Origin: Monocercomonoides exilis
Lineage: Eukaryota; Preaxostyla; Oxymonadida; Polymastigidae
Direction: 5' to 3'
Length of the DNA stretch: 64,000 bases
Assembly: GCA_001643675.2 (NCBI GenBank)
Contig: LSRY02000009.1
Location: forward strand, 1-64,000
The translations under genes and the position numbers were made by a program. Every line of letters begins with the position of its first letter. Position 1 is the first letter of the stretch. Shown piece after piece: positions 10,628-21,600 of this stretch. Below the pieces are notes generated by a model. That model was given only the letters and a program-made list of their open reading frames with translations. It did not search any database and was not told where the DNA came from.

Positions 10628-12389
10628 ATGACAACTTTGGACATGTTCAAATTGACATCGTGTGTGGCAGATGCGCTGGAGAAGGAGAAGATCATCCGGC
10701 CGAATGAGATTGTGATTGTGGAGCAGATGCAGTGCATGTCACTTGAAGAGGAGGTATTTGAAGAGGCGAAGCTTGATGCGCCCAGAGCAGCAAACTTTGT
10801 GGACCAGCAAGTGAATACAGCTATTTTCGGTTAATTTTAGTTTTTTCTTTCAAGATTGCCTGGATTTTCGAAGGAGAGGGAGGTCAGGAAAGCAGAAAAG
10901 AAGGCAAAATATTTTGAGCTTGATTAAAGAAAAGAAAAAAAATTCCAAACAGATCGACTTTGGCAATGACGAAGATTTGAAGCGATGTGGTGTGAGTTGA
11001 ATTTTTCTTTTAATAATAACAAAAAATTTTTGTGTGTTAATTTTTTAATGTATTTTTGAATTTTTGAAATTTTCTGAACTTTTTCCATCATTTATTATGA
11101 ACTTCATCTTTTTCTTGTGAGTTGGCCGAATCGGTCATTATATGATGTGTTTATTTACAATCTTCATCGAATTTTTTGTTTGGGCCCCCTCTGCATAAAA
11201 ATCACCGATTCATTCAATCTTTCCAGTCAGATTGGACTCATTCAAACAATTGCTAATAAGCTCTGTACAAGATGTGATGAAGGCGCTATTCCTGACTTGA
11301 TAATGTTTGTCATATTTTTATCTTTTTGTTTTCATTGTTTTTATCATATTTCTTGTTTTTATTTTTTTTAACTTTTCAAACCCTCATTTTAATTTTTACA
11401 ATTTATTGATACGTAAACATATGAACAATCTCTTTTTTTGTTATAATTTCATTCAGTTTCTTCTTTTTAGAGTGGGCAATGGGTCTCCTCCACGATCACC
11501 TACCACCGTTTGTGTCATCATTGGAGTCAGAGCTGATGAAAAAGACTGAACCGGGAACCCTCTTCTGCGCATTTGGCTTCCTCTATTGTCACTGTGTTGC
11601 AGCTGACTGTTCATTCCACATGAAACGAGACTTCCTCTTCTCACAGACCACTAAACATTTCTTCTCTTCGTCGTCAACTTCTTCTTCTTCTTCTTCCTTC
11701 TCAAATCAGTCATCCACAAACCGCTTTGTAGTTTCCATGATCGAAAAAGTCAAATATACATCGCAAAATGCAGGAATTATCTTCTCTTTCCAATAAAAGT
11801 TCTCCTCTTTTAATGTCACTCCTTATCTTCTGTGAATGACACTCCATTCAAACACCACAGATCTCCTTCTCCTCCTCTTTTTTTTCTTACTTTGCCTCAA
11901 TAAATGATTTCAGCTTCCATCAAATGCTCTCTTTCCTCAAATATCCTCGACAGATAGAACATCTTTTTTGTGTAACATCACAAGCACAACCAGAGCTGCC
12001 ACGAGCCATCAATATGTGGATTCTTGCAGATCTTCAACATCTTCCAACTCATTCCAACGTTCTTCTTCTTTTGCAAGAACCTCCTTCCACCAAAAGGACA
12101 TCATTAGGCAGATTTCTTTGTTTCATTTACAACATTCAACCACTTTCGCATCTGCAGCCAGCTCCCCAATCAAAAAAGTCGTCTCTTTCTTCCTTTTTAC
12201 TCAATTTGTGCCACAGCTGCTGGGTATTTCAAGCACAGGTATTTATTAACAAAAAACAATAGACAGAAAAATGGAGTCTTTTGCATCATTTATTTTATTT
12301 AGCTAACAGCAGCGTCGGATGATGAGTTGAAGAAATTATTGTTCCCAAATGAGAAATTCATTAATGATATGGAGGTTATTTAGAGAAAG
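10628..12389 (+). pseudogene. Unrecognised multi-exon gene, 5' part, probably disrupted
   Basis: Plus-strand coding-like segments follow one another: 10628-10829, 10855-10980, about 11120-11300, 11470-11796, about 11924-12240 and 12304-12380. GT...AG introns are plausible at 10830-10854 (only 25 nt), about 11300-11469 and 12239-12303. The segments read like an alpha-helical, cysteine-containing protein (for example LPPFVSSLESELMKK and LFCAFGFLYCHCVAADC), but I recognise no family. Frames at several junctions do not agree without indels, so the locus looks disrupted. A multi-exon gene whose splicing I have not resolved is the alternative. Codon composition is richer in G+C than the flanks. Confidence 0.4.
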
Positions 12390-12418
12390 AAGGAGGAAGA
12401 GAGAAGGAGAGAGAAAAA

Positions 12419-13785
12419 GTGAAAAAGAAGGAAGAGAAATTGAAAAGACTGAAGATGAAGATAAAGAGATATCTGCGGAGCTATGCAGATGAAATATCAA
12501 CACTTTCTTCTTCAGCCTCTTCTTCTACACCAAATTCTGTTCTGAAGCTGCTCTCACATCAATCCATAGCATCCACCACTTCTCGGCTCCAATCAGAAAA
12601 CACGAGAGCCTTCGGCGTTTGGTTGCAGATTATTCCAATGACAGACGATTTGACAGAAGAATGTGTGTTTCCGGTGTGCGAATGTTTATGAGATAGAAAC
12701 AGACAAATGAAACAGAACAGGCATGGTCATAGAAATAATCATTATCATTGACATCAATACAGAAATCATCATCATCATCACATTTTTCTTCATCTTCCTC
12801 TTCATCCGAACAGTCAGAAGTGAATTCATCACAAGAAAGAGCAGAAAAAGCAGAAATTGATGAAATCATTGAACACTTCAAAAGAAAACATGCGCCGCGT
12901 CTGCTACTTCCTATGTTCGTTCCTCCACAAGAAGTAACCCTACAGAATCCGTCTTATGTGTCACGAAGACAAAGACAGAGAAAAAGCAATCAAAATTCTA
13001 TACAAACATTTTTGACTTATTCGACTGCTGGCAAAAGTACAGTAACAGGAACATCTCCTTCTTCATTGCCGAATAAATCTTTTCTTTCTCTTCCTCAGTC
13101 ATCTCCTTCACCCTCTCCTTCATCTTCATCTTCCTCATCTTCATCTTCATCTTCTTCATCTTCTCCAGCAGTAACTGACCTCTCTATCCATCCAAAACCA
13201 CCTCATCGCTCTGAAATTGCTATGGCGCGATGCATAAGAGCAACGCATCCTCTCTTCCTCAGATGCTATTTCAACCGCTGTGCACAAGTGGCTGCTGCTT
13301 CTGGTGCTTCGCGTTCTTCTTCCTCCTCTTCTTCTGTCAACCAATCAGAGCCAATTTCATTCAGAATCCATTCTTCTGCTTATTCCTCCATTCCACCTGC
13401 CATTTCAGCCACTTCTTCATTCAATTCCCCCACCTCCTCCATCACAAAGACACAAACTTCAACCTCTTCTTCTTCCTCTTCTTCTTTCTCTTCTTATTCT
13501 TATTCTTCTTCGTTGCTGCGCTTTTCTTGAAACAGATTTCCGACAGGCAAAGAGCAGCAGATTAGGAGGATGAAGCAATCGTTCGGAAGTGGAAGGAAAA
13601 GGCAACACTTTTTTCTCGCACAAGATGTGTTTGAAGCGCTGCAGCTGTTTGCAGAGTTTCGGATGGTGGAGCGGTATTCGGAGAATCTGGAGAAAAGGAT
13701 GAGAGAAAGAGAAAGAGAGAGAGAGCGAAGGAAAGAAAGAGAGGAGCAAGGAACGAGAGAAGAGAGGAGAGAATAATTAGAGAAC
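12419..13785 (+). pseudogene. Unrecognised gene segment, central Ser-rich part
   Basis: The frame 12419-12672 (RYLRSYADEISTL motif) joins in phase through an intron of about 90 nt (GTGTGC...TACAG) to 12761-13511, a Ser-rich stretch containing IIEHFKRKHAPRLLLP. A second candidate intron of 24 nt (13512-13535, GTTGCT...AACAG) would remove an in-frame TGA at 13528-13530. The frame then runs to 13773, including FPTGKEQQIRR and FFLAQDVFEALQLF. It ends in an Arg/Glu run with no GT, after which another frame takes over; that is a true frameshift, not an intron. Probably the same gene as the segment to the left. Function unknown. Confidence 0.4.
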
Positions 13786-15017
13786 TGATTAAGATGAGGA
13801 AGGCATTGAAATCTACAAATGATGAAAATAACAATGATGATGAAAAAGAAAATAAAGTGAAAGCAGAAGAAAATGAGAATTTATCATTGATTAGAAGAGA
13901 TTCTTTGAATGAAACCAAGAAAAATGAAGAAAGTGAATGCTTTTCCGACAGCTCCATCATCAGTGATGAAGAAGAGCGAAGAGAGAAGAGACACAAACAG
14001 AGAGAGAAACAGAGGTTGATGCGAAGGTATTACTAGGTGCTTGAGCTTCAACGTGTTTCTGTTGTGAATGAAGTGCTTTTGATGGTCAGGCCAAACCTGC
14101 TGCTTTCTCCTGCACCGATTAACGAGTCGATAAAAAGACCAGGAATTACTGTGAACGCTGTAAAAAATGAGGGGGATGGCGAAAAGTATGAGAAAGAAGA
14201 GAAAGAATGGAATAATTCTTTGAATGAAAATGGAAACAAGGAAGAATTTGAAGGAGATGAAGATGGAAAAGATGAGGAAAAGAAGTGATTTTGGAGGATT
14301 TAATGAACAACCCCAAAGCAGTATTTTCAAAAGCAAATATAATCAAACAGAAGCAGAAAAGAATGAAAACACGAAAGAATCAATTCAAAACGGTAAAAAA
14401 AGACGAAACGCGTTCAGATGAGCCAAAGCCAGAGCCTCTTTCATCGCTAGCTCAGCAAAAACAGCAGCAACAGAACATAACAACAATTTCCCCCACCTTC
14501 ATCTTCTCCTTCTCCTCAACATATACAATCCTCTTCAGAACGAGGCACCTTTGGAACAATACACTTTACGCGAGGGAAGCGAATGGACGGTGGATGAAGA
14601 GGATTCGGAGGGAGAGCTTTGATTGCGTACAGCCAAGAGATGGAGATGGGGAGAGGGGCTGTTGGTACACCTACAACTCCGCTGTCACCTGCTGTTGGAG
14701 GAGGAGGAATTGGAGGAGGAGGAGGATGGGTGACGTTGAGTGTGATGGGAATGAAGGATTTGAACAAAGAAGTGACAAGGGCGATGCAAGATGAGCTTCA
14801 GAATGAGAAAGGGAAAGTGGACGATGAAGAGGCGAAGATCATGTTCAGTTCATTGGAATCTAATGATCAGAGAGAAAAACTGCTTCGGCTGATGAAACAA
14901 CAGGAAATACAGAAGAAGAAAAAGGAGAAAAAAGAAAAGCGGGAGCGCAGGAAAATTGAGAAAGAAGAAAAAGACAAGAATCTGTTTAGCAGCATCCAAG
15001 GAATACTGCAACCTTAA
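13786..15017 (+). pseudogene. Unrecognised gene segment, acidic/basic part with in-frame stops
   Basis: The frame from about 13776 to 14288 is charged. It is interrupted by TAG at 14034-14036 and continues in phase as VLELQRVSVVNEVLLM. The open frames then switch (14285-14500, 14619-15017). The last contains a Gly-rich run, WVTLSVMGMKDLNKEVTRAM and a Lys/Glu coiled-coil-like run, and ends in ILQP then TAA at 15015-15017. Reading continues in the same phase beyond that TAA into the next segment. No family recognised. Decay of a large nuclear-type protein gene is the simplest reading. Confidence 0.4.
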
Positions 15018-16006
15018 ATTGAGATAGGCACACCAATTAACCAGAAGGAGAACAAAATGGCAAGCGAGGCGCAACAAGAGTCAAAAGAAACCCAGACGCC
15101 GGTTTTGACAAGAGAGCTGAAATTGGACTGCATGCTGAATGATTTAGCTAATTCTGACCTGGAAGATTTGAGCGATGAACTGGATTTGCCTTGCCGCTAT
15201 GCGCGAATCAAAAGCGAGGAAAACGGTCAATTTGTGTGGAAGATGCGGAAGGTTACTGTGTATGATGTACTTGATGCGAGGCAGATGAGAACGCGGTTGG
15301 ATCTGATGAGGCTCTGAAGAGCGGGCTGAGGCAGAGCAGGGCGGAGTTGAGAAGAGGAAGGGGGATGAAGTGGAGGGGCTTGTGGCCATACAAAGAGGAA
15401 ACAGAAATTACACACAGAAAGGAAAGAAAAGGAACAGGGAAAGGATCGCTTCTGCTGTTTCAGAAGGAGAAATGGACAAGAACATTCAGTCAGAGCAGCG
15501 TGCCTGGAAGAAGAGATGCACTGTCGAAGCTGTTTTCTTTGCTGTCGTTATCAAAATTTGAGTCTTTCTTCACGTTGAAGAAGAATTCAATGGCAATGGA
15601 TCTGATGCAGAAATAACCTGCCCTCAATTCGGTTGCGCCTTTTGATTCAGCTGCTGATCTTGCTGTAAATACAAACATTGCTCTTCATCCTCTTTCTCAT
15701 TGCGCCTCTTCACTTGTCGATTCATCCTTTTTAATGAACATCCAACTTCAATCTTCTCCTTCTCTCAGAACATCTTTATCTCCTTCACTGCAGTCCCAAG
15801 CTAAACTTCCATCTTCTACTAGTCTTGCTGATCCTGGCTCTCTTTCTCTACTCTCACGTCCTGCTCTATTTTCGTCTCCTTCTCTTTCATTCAGCTCCCG
15901 TCAAATTCATCATCAGGCCTCATCTTTTATTTTCTTTTCCGAAACGCAAAAGGATTATATATTCTATAACGAAATATCAGCTGAAATTATATGTCAATGG
16001 AAGTGA
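15018..16006 (+). pseudogene. Unrecognised gene segment, 3' part
   Basis: The frame continuing past TAA 15015-15017 reads IEIGTPINQKENK and then MASEAQQESKETQTPVL to ADLSDEL-like acidic sequence, ending at TGA 15315-15317. Other frames then carry coding-like sequence. The final one, 15347-16006, is interrupted only by TAA 15614-15616 (MDLMQK before it, PALNSVAPFDSAADL after it) and ends at TGA 16004-16006. Two in-frame TAA codons with coding-like sequence on both sides are the notable feature. Function unknown. Confidence 0.4.
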
Positions 16007-16618
16007 TTCAATATCAAACCAAGAATAGCCGATCATTGGGTGCACAATCTTTAAAGATCGAATCTGACATTTTTCATTTGGAAGTTGAAAGAATTCTCAG
16101 AAAACAGAAAGATCAAGGCAGAAGACAATATTTGGAATTAATGATTATATGGATGATCTTCGAGAGATCGCATTATAACATGCACCTTCAGTGAGCAATT
16201 GAAGATGAAACAGAGAAAGAAAGCAATTTTGAAGAAAAGGCATATTTGAAGGATAATTCTATGAGATGAGAGCTTCGAAAGCCAACAGGCAAGTTGGAAT
16301 CAGTGAAACAAAAGAAACAGATATTTTTGAAGAGCTTGTTGATATGCTTGAAGAAATGCATGTTGAAGAGAAAAAATAGTGATTCCTTAGGAAACAAGTG
16401 GAATTTGCATTTGATGAAAAGGAGAAAATAGAAGAGGAAATATCGAAGAAATATTTATATTTGAGCTGACGTTAAGTATTTTGGTAAAATTAAGTGATAT
16501 GTTCTTCAGTTGAAGAAGCGATGAAGTCTCATGTATTTTTCTATGACATGGAAAATGGCGAAAATGAGAAAATGAAGGAAAGGAAAGAACGTAAGAAAAA
16601 GTTTATCATTTCCAGTGA

Positions 16619-16915
16619 TTATGGTGTCAACTGCGCTGAAAGTGAGAGGTTGAGTTGGAACAAATGTTGAGGAAAGGAGGGTGAGGGAGGCGTCTTGGAG
16701 GAGGGAATGAAGCCGTTGAGGGCAAACTCGATGGATGCGCATGGGGTCTGTTGGGGTCTGCCACAGGCATCAGCATCGACATAACTTCCACCATTTGCAA
16801 CGACTTTATTCTGGTCGATGAGGGGGAGCAAGCTATTGAACTCAGCTTTTCTAATTATCCACGATTTCGTTGAACGGTTGATGAAGCAATTGAACCGAAT
16901 TAAAGGAAAGGACAT
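16619..16915 (-). pseudogene. Fragment of a beta-helix surface protein gene
   Basis: A 98-codon frame contains VVANGGSYVDADACGRPQQT followed by PCASIEFAL. This matches the CGxxxxxPCxxxxxxx module that recurs four times in the giant beta-helix protein at 56011-63801 (for example CGFSDYPCLSIDYCL). The upstream part (SLLPLIDQNK) also fits the sequence that precedes each module. No signal peptide, membrane span or kinase lobe is present nearby, so this is an isolated relic of a related gene. Sequence on both sides is unrecognised. Confidence 0.55.
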
Positions 16916-17302
16916 TTGTTAGCTGTTCAAAGACGAAAAGAAAAAAGAGAAATAACTATTATTAGTAAATTGGTTTCAATAATTTTGTTTTCTTATCGTT
17001 TTTTCGTTCTTATTTTAAATTTTTTCTTTTCAATGTTTTGTTTTTTCAGTTTAGAAATATCTATTTTCCTTTTAAAGATTGATTTTTCTTTTTTTTTTTG
17101 AAACTTGATCAAAAAACTCTTTTTAATGAAAAAAAGGTATGTTTTTTTGTTCTTATAAATTTTACAAATATATATGACAGAAATAAATGCTAAATACTTG
17201 CAAAAAAACAAATTAACTCTTTGATCAATAAATACCACTATAGATTTATTTTTTCAATTTTTGATCTTTTTTTATGATATCAAAAAAAATCACCCATATG
17301 AC
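16916..17302. other. Intergenic, no gene seen
   Basis: Very AT-rich with T and A runs. The middle exon and first exon of the family gene that would be expected upstream of 17303 are missing here. Confidence 0.5.
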
Positions 17303-18240
17303 CTGACTTTAATTTGTGTACCATGTCTTTTGAAAGTTTCATTAAAGAAAGGTGAAGGCGTGGAAATTCAATTGGAAGTGGAAGTGGCTTTACTGGCTTT
17401 GAGCAATATTTTTTTAAGTGTATGTTAATTTTTATTTCATTTTTGAAGTTATTGATTTTTTCCGATTTTTATTAGGAAGTGCCAAAAGAACTGTATTTGA
17501 ATGAAATCAAAGAGATAATCCAATATCATCAAGAGCATCACAACCTCACTCGACTTGCCTATCAATCTTCTTGGAATTTTTTGATTTTCAGATTGGTCAA
17601 TGATGAAAGCTTGGATGAAGTGATTGTGAATGAACTGCATTTCGCAAGAGAAGCATCAAGAGAATTGGAAGAATTGTCGAAATGTGTGGATTGGAAGAGA
17701 AAAGAAGAAGAAATGTGCAAATAAGAAGCGAATGGAGTGCAAGTTATTAAGGGATGGATGAAAACATTGGTGTGCTTCTATGAAAACTGTCTGTTGTGGA
17801 ATGAAGAATATGTTGGACTTTTAAGCAGCATTGTTCGGATATATCGAACAGCGAAGGATAAATTCAGAGAAATTAGCTGCTGGTGTGTTTTTTCCTTGAG
17901 AAATGCAGCGAGTGACGGAGCTGTACCAGTTGATGACTTGCTGAAAAGTGGAGCAGTTGATGCTGTTTTGGAGAAGATTCTGCAACAAACATTAAATAAA
18001 GATTTTATGCGTGATTATTTGGATTTCTTTTTGAAGATTTCAGAAAGACAAAAAGACGAGGAGAAAGACAAACTGAAGGAAGCGAAAAGAAAAGAGTTGA
18101 AAAGAAAGATATTTGAAGAGCTTGAAGAAGAAGGATACGAGGATATCATCACAAGTTTTCATGGAACTTTTTGTTTTCTGAGCAGAATACACTATCTTTT
18201 TTTGTCGTTGGATGTTTCAGTTTATTTTGTAAACGTTTAG
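17303..18240 (+). pseudogene. Truncated copy of the multicopy family with an in-frame TAA
   Basis: Only the last 39 codons of the middle exon are present (17303-17419; CVPCLLKVSLKKGEG, VALLALSNIF). A 56-nt intron (17420-17475, GTATGT...ATTAG) and the full last exon (17476-18240) follow. The last exon carries the family signature: ELYLNEIKEIIQYHQEHHNL, LHFAREASRELEELSKCVDW, LLWNEE and EEEGYEDIITSFHG, ending YFVNV then TAG. An in-frame TAA lies at 17722-17724, and the frame is intact on both sides of it. The 5' two thirds of the middle exon and the start codon are gone. The family is alpha-helical, lineage-specific as far as I can tell, and of unknown function. Confidence 0.75.
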
Positions 18241-18489
18241 CCAAATTCTTTTCATTTGGCTTTGTTTCTCTAATTTTCAATTTTTCTTTTTTTTTTTCAT
18301 CATTTCACTGACGCCAAAGATTATACAAAATGAAAGGCTTTCTTTCAAATTATTAATTTTGCAAGCATAATTTTGTTATCAAACAAATAAATAAAGCAAA
18401 AAATCATCAATTTGTTGGGAAATCTTTCATAAAGAACCAAATAAAAATTGTTTCTTTTCAAAAATTCTCGTTCAGAATAATGTTTTGTG

Positions 18490-19017
18490 GGTAAGATGTA
18501 ACATATTGGGTCCCGATTTTTATTGTGAAATAAAACCAATATTTCACCAAATTTGACACACGAAAATATTATCATTTTCCTTATGATGTTTTTGGTTTTG
18601 GAAAATTGTGATTTTTATAGAAAAATCCTATCAGTTAATTATTTGTAAATCATAATCACTCAATTGGTGTGACAAATCTTTTCAAAAATTTTTATGGATA
18701 ATGAAAAGAAAACTTCAAAGATGACGAAATATCTACAGATTCTGTTAATAACGACAATTTTTTTTGTGGATTTTTTGATAAAAGGATAATTTAGAAGAAA
18801 ATCCGTTGGTTTTTGTATAAAATATTTTATGTTTTTATAAATATTTGTAAATACTGGTTTAATTTTTGGTAACGAAACTGAAATTCACAACTTATTTGTT
18901 AATCGTTGAAACTTAATTACACATTTATTAATCGAATTTTCAACAATGAAGTATTTTTTTTAATAATTCAAGATGATTTCTATGAAAATTTTCGGACCCA
19001 ATAAGTTACACTTTACC
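18490..19017. mobile_element. Non-autonomous MITE with 24-bp TIRs and 8-bp TSD
   Basis: The left end reads GGTAAGATGTAACATATTGG and the right end, reverse-complemented, reads GGTAAAGTGTAACTTATTGG; both continue GTCC (21 of 24 match). The direct repeat GTTTTGTG lies immediately outside both ends (18482-18489 and 19018-19025). The 528-bp interior is AT-rich with no coding frame. An 8-bp duplication fits hAT-like, P-like or Merlin-like elements; the TIR does not identify which. The element sits just 3' of the truncated family copy. Confidence 0.8.
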
Positions 19018-19025
19018 GTTTTGTG

Positions 19026-19876
19026 TGTGATTATTAAAGTGAATATCACGCGAAGACATCAAATAAAAATCAGATTTTTTTATCTTGTTCAATTTTGATG
19101 AAATGAAGAAATAAAAAAGAGAATTAAATTGATTTTCATTTCTCTCTTTTCTTTTTTGGAAATCTTCATCTAATCATTTGTTTGCTCGAATTTTTCATTA
19201 AAAAATCGTTATTCACTTATTCATTCATCTGCTTCTAAGCCTCTTCTCTTCTCTTTTGAAATGTCTCTAGCAGCTCCAGTGTCTTTCATGATATTTCCAC
19301 ATTCAAGCTGATCTTAGTAAAGCTGAAGAAGAGAAATTTAAAATCTTTTTTTAAAAGGAGTTATAGACACAAACGCAAACGGAAAGAAAATAATGATTTT
19401 TTGTATGTATGGTAGAGAATGAAAAGATTGAAGAAAATAGAAGTTGAAAAAGAAGAAATTATGTGATAATTGATTGAAGAAGAAAGAGGAAGAAGAAGAA
19501 GAGGAAGAAGAAAAGGAAGAGGAAGAAGGAGGAGAATGAGGAGAAGGAGGAAGCGGATTCTTCGATTCCAACGTTTTCTTCGAAGTTTCTGGTATTTTCA
19601 AATTTTTGTTTTTGATAAGCGAAATGTGAATGAGAAGTGTGGCCGATGGATAACTTCATGGGATGCTCAAAATTAAGAAAAGCTGAGAAGATATATAAAT
19701 TAAAACGTATAAATAATATTGAAGCCAATAAGAAACATGAGAACCAGAAAACAGAAAATGATGAATTTTGAAATTGAATAAATATCGATTTTAATAAGAA
19801 AAACAAAAAGAATAAAAAAATAATGAAAAAAAAAACATTTCAATAATATTCACTTTTTCTTCTCCCTTTAATTTTT
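19026..19876. other. Intergenic, no gene seen
   Basis: AT-rich, with a GA-rich purine run at about 19470-19560 (AGGAAGAAGAAGAGG type). That run produces mirror-image Arg/Glu-rich and Ser/Phe-rich open frames which I do not regard as genes. Confidence 0.5.
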
Positions 19877-20321
19877 TATCCCCTTCCATCTTCATCCACA
19901 CCTTGAAGCATCAACGGAACATCCTTCCTTCAGCCTAGTTGGAATCACATTCGACGACAAAACCAAAACGGCATCAGAAACTCTTCTTTCACCTCTTTTT
20001 GGATCGATTTCAATGTTTCTGTTGAAAGAGCTGCTAAAACACAAACAGCATTTCTTCAGTTGGTTTTGTATCTTCCTTTGTTCTTTTGACAAGTTAAATT
20101 GCAACTCGCTCGCAAAATGTGTCAAGTCAAAAACAAAAAATTCCAAACGAGTTCAGAGTCTTTTCAGACTGATTATTTCTCCGATAGCTTTCTTGATAAG
20201 CGATTTTTTTCCTCTGAATACTCGTTTTATTGCTTCAGAAGTCTTAATGCGAAGAAAGTCGAAGGCAGAAAAGTCGAAACAGAAGAGCAATGAGACAAAA
20301 GAATGGGAAATGGAGGAATGA
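19877..20321 (+). pseudogene. Coding-like fragment, unrecognised
   Basis: A plus-strand frame is open for about 148 codons without a clear start. It contains FSLVGITFDDKTKTASETLL and FLLKELLKHKQHFF, and ends at TGA 20319-20321 after a Lys/Glu tail. The local base composition is less AT-rich than its surroundings. No family recognised. It could be an exon of a gene or a relic. Confidence 0.35.
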
Positions 20322-21600
20322 TTTTGAGAAGAGAGAAAGGAGAAGAAGCAGTGCGCGAAGGGATATATGTGCTTAACTGCAGGAGAGAAAGAGAGGGCTA
20401 AGTCGGCTGTTACAAATGCTCTGGAGGCGGAATTGAAGGTTTTGAGTTCATTTTGTTCAAAATAATAAAAGGAAAAATGAAAATAATTAATTTTAAATAA
20501 TAATAAAAAACATGTAAATTGGAAGTATTAATGAAAAGAAATTATTGTGATTGAAAATAAATGCATAAATAATACATAAAGCCACATATAAACCATTAAC
20601 AAACCTTGTACGCAAGTGTGCCTTCTTGAACAGCTTTCCTTCCCTCCACCGTCCTTCACAACACGTCTCTTTCTTCCTCTTCTCCTCCTCCTTCTGCCCT
20701 TTCAGCAACCTCTTCGCCTTCTCCCTCTTCCACTCTCTCATCACATCCACCAGCTCCATCTGGTTCACCAGCACAAATGCTGCTTCTGTTTCGACTTCTC
20801 TTTCTTTCCTAAATCAGCCTGTTAAAATGTACAAGTTCATTCGCATAGCCCAACTGCTCTTGTATTTCCCAGCTGTACTGTGAACAGAACCAGCCGCCAA
20901 AGACAGCCGACCACCCGTTCCTTGTACATTAGTAGCGTTTGTCTGTCACTTACTGCTTTTCTCGTGTTTCTCAGGCAAAGCATAAGTTTTTTCATGAAAG
21001 ACAAAACGCATTCGAGTTCGGTTGATATAATTTCGCGTTGTTTGGTGGAAAATGAATCGTCAATTCGAAATTCTTCTTCTTATTCTTATTCTTATTCATC
21101 ACCTTCTTCACCTTCTTCACCTTTTTCTTCTTCCTCTTCCTCTTCTTCACTCTCCTTCCTCCATTTCCTTCACCTCCTTCTTTTCCCTCCACAACAGCTC
21201 CGTTTGCATCAGTTCTGTTGCCTGCGCCAGTGCCCAACCCGCTGCCAAGCCCTGCATCTATCGCATTCCCTGTTCCAACCAAAGCCCCAGCTCTAGTCAA
21301 GACTTCCTTCCTTTGTTTGTTTCTCGGCTTCTTCTTTCCACAAGAATGATCTTCTTCGCACAGCACATCGCCCACGTGGAAGCCCTTCCGCCGGCAGAGT
21401 GATTGGAGCAGGTGGGGAGCCCTTGCAGAGTGCAAGGGAATACTCGCACTGCTTATGTTGGATGTACGGCGCACAGAGAAAGGCAAAGACACAATGGGCG
21501 AAGGCTTTGGCTACACGAAGGCATGTCATATTCTTCGGTGAAAGGGAGGAGGTGTGAAGTGGCGGAAGCGTTGTGTGAAGATTAAGATGGAAATTCTGCG
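20322..21600. other. Coding-like but broken region, unrecognised
   Basis: Both strands show short open frames and a less AT-rich composition between about 20600 and 21590. A TCT/TCC tract at 21070-21170 produces Ser-rich frames on plus and Lys/Glu-rich frames on minus. None can be joined into a convincing gene by GT...AG splicing, and no motif was recognised. Confidence 0.35.
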
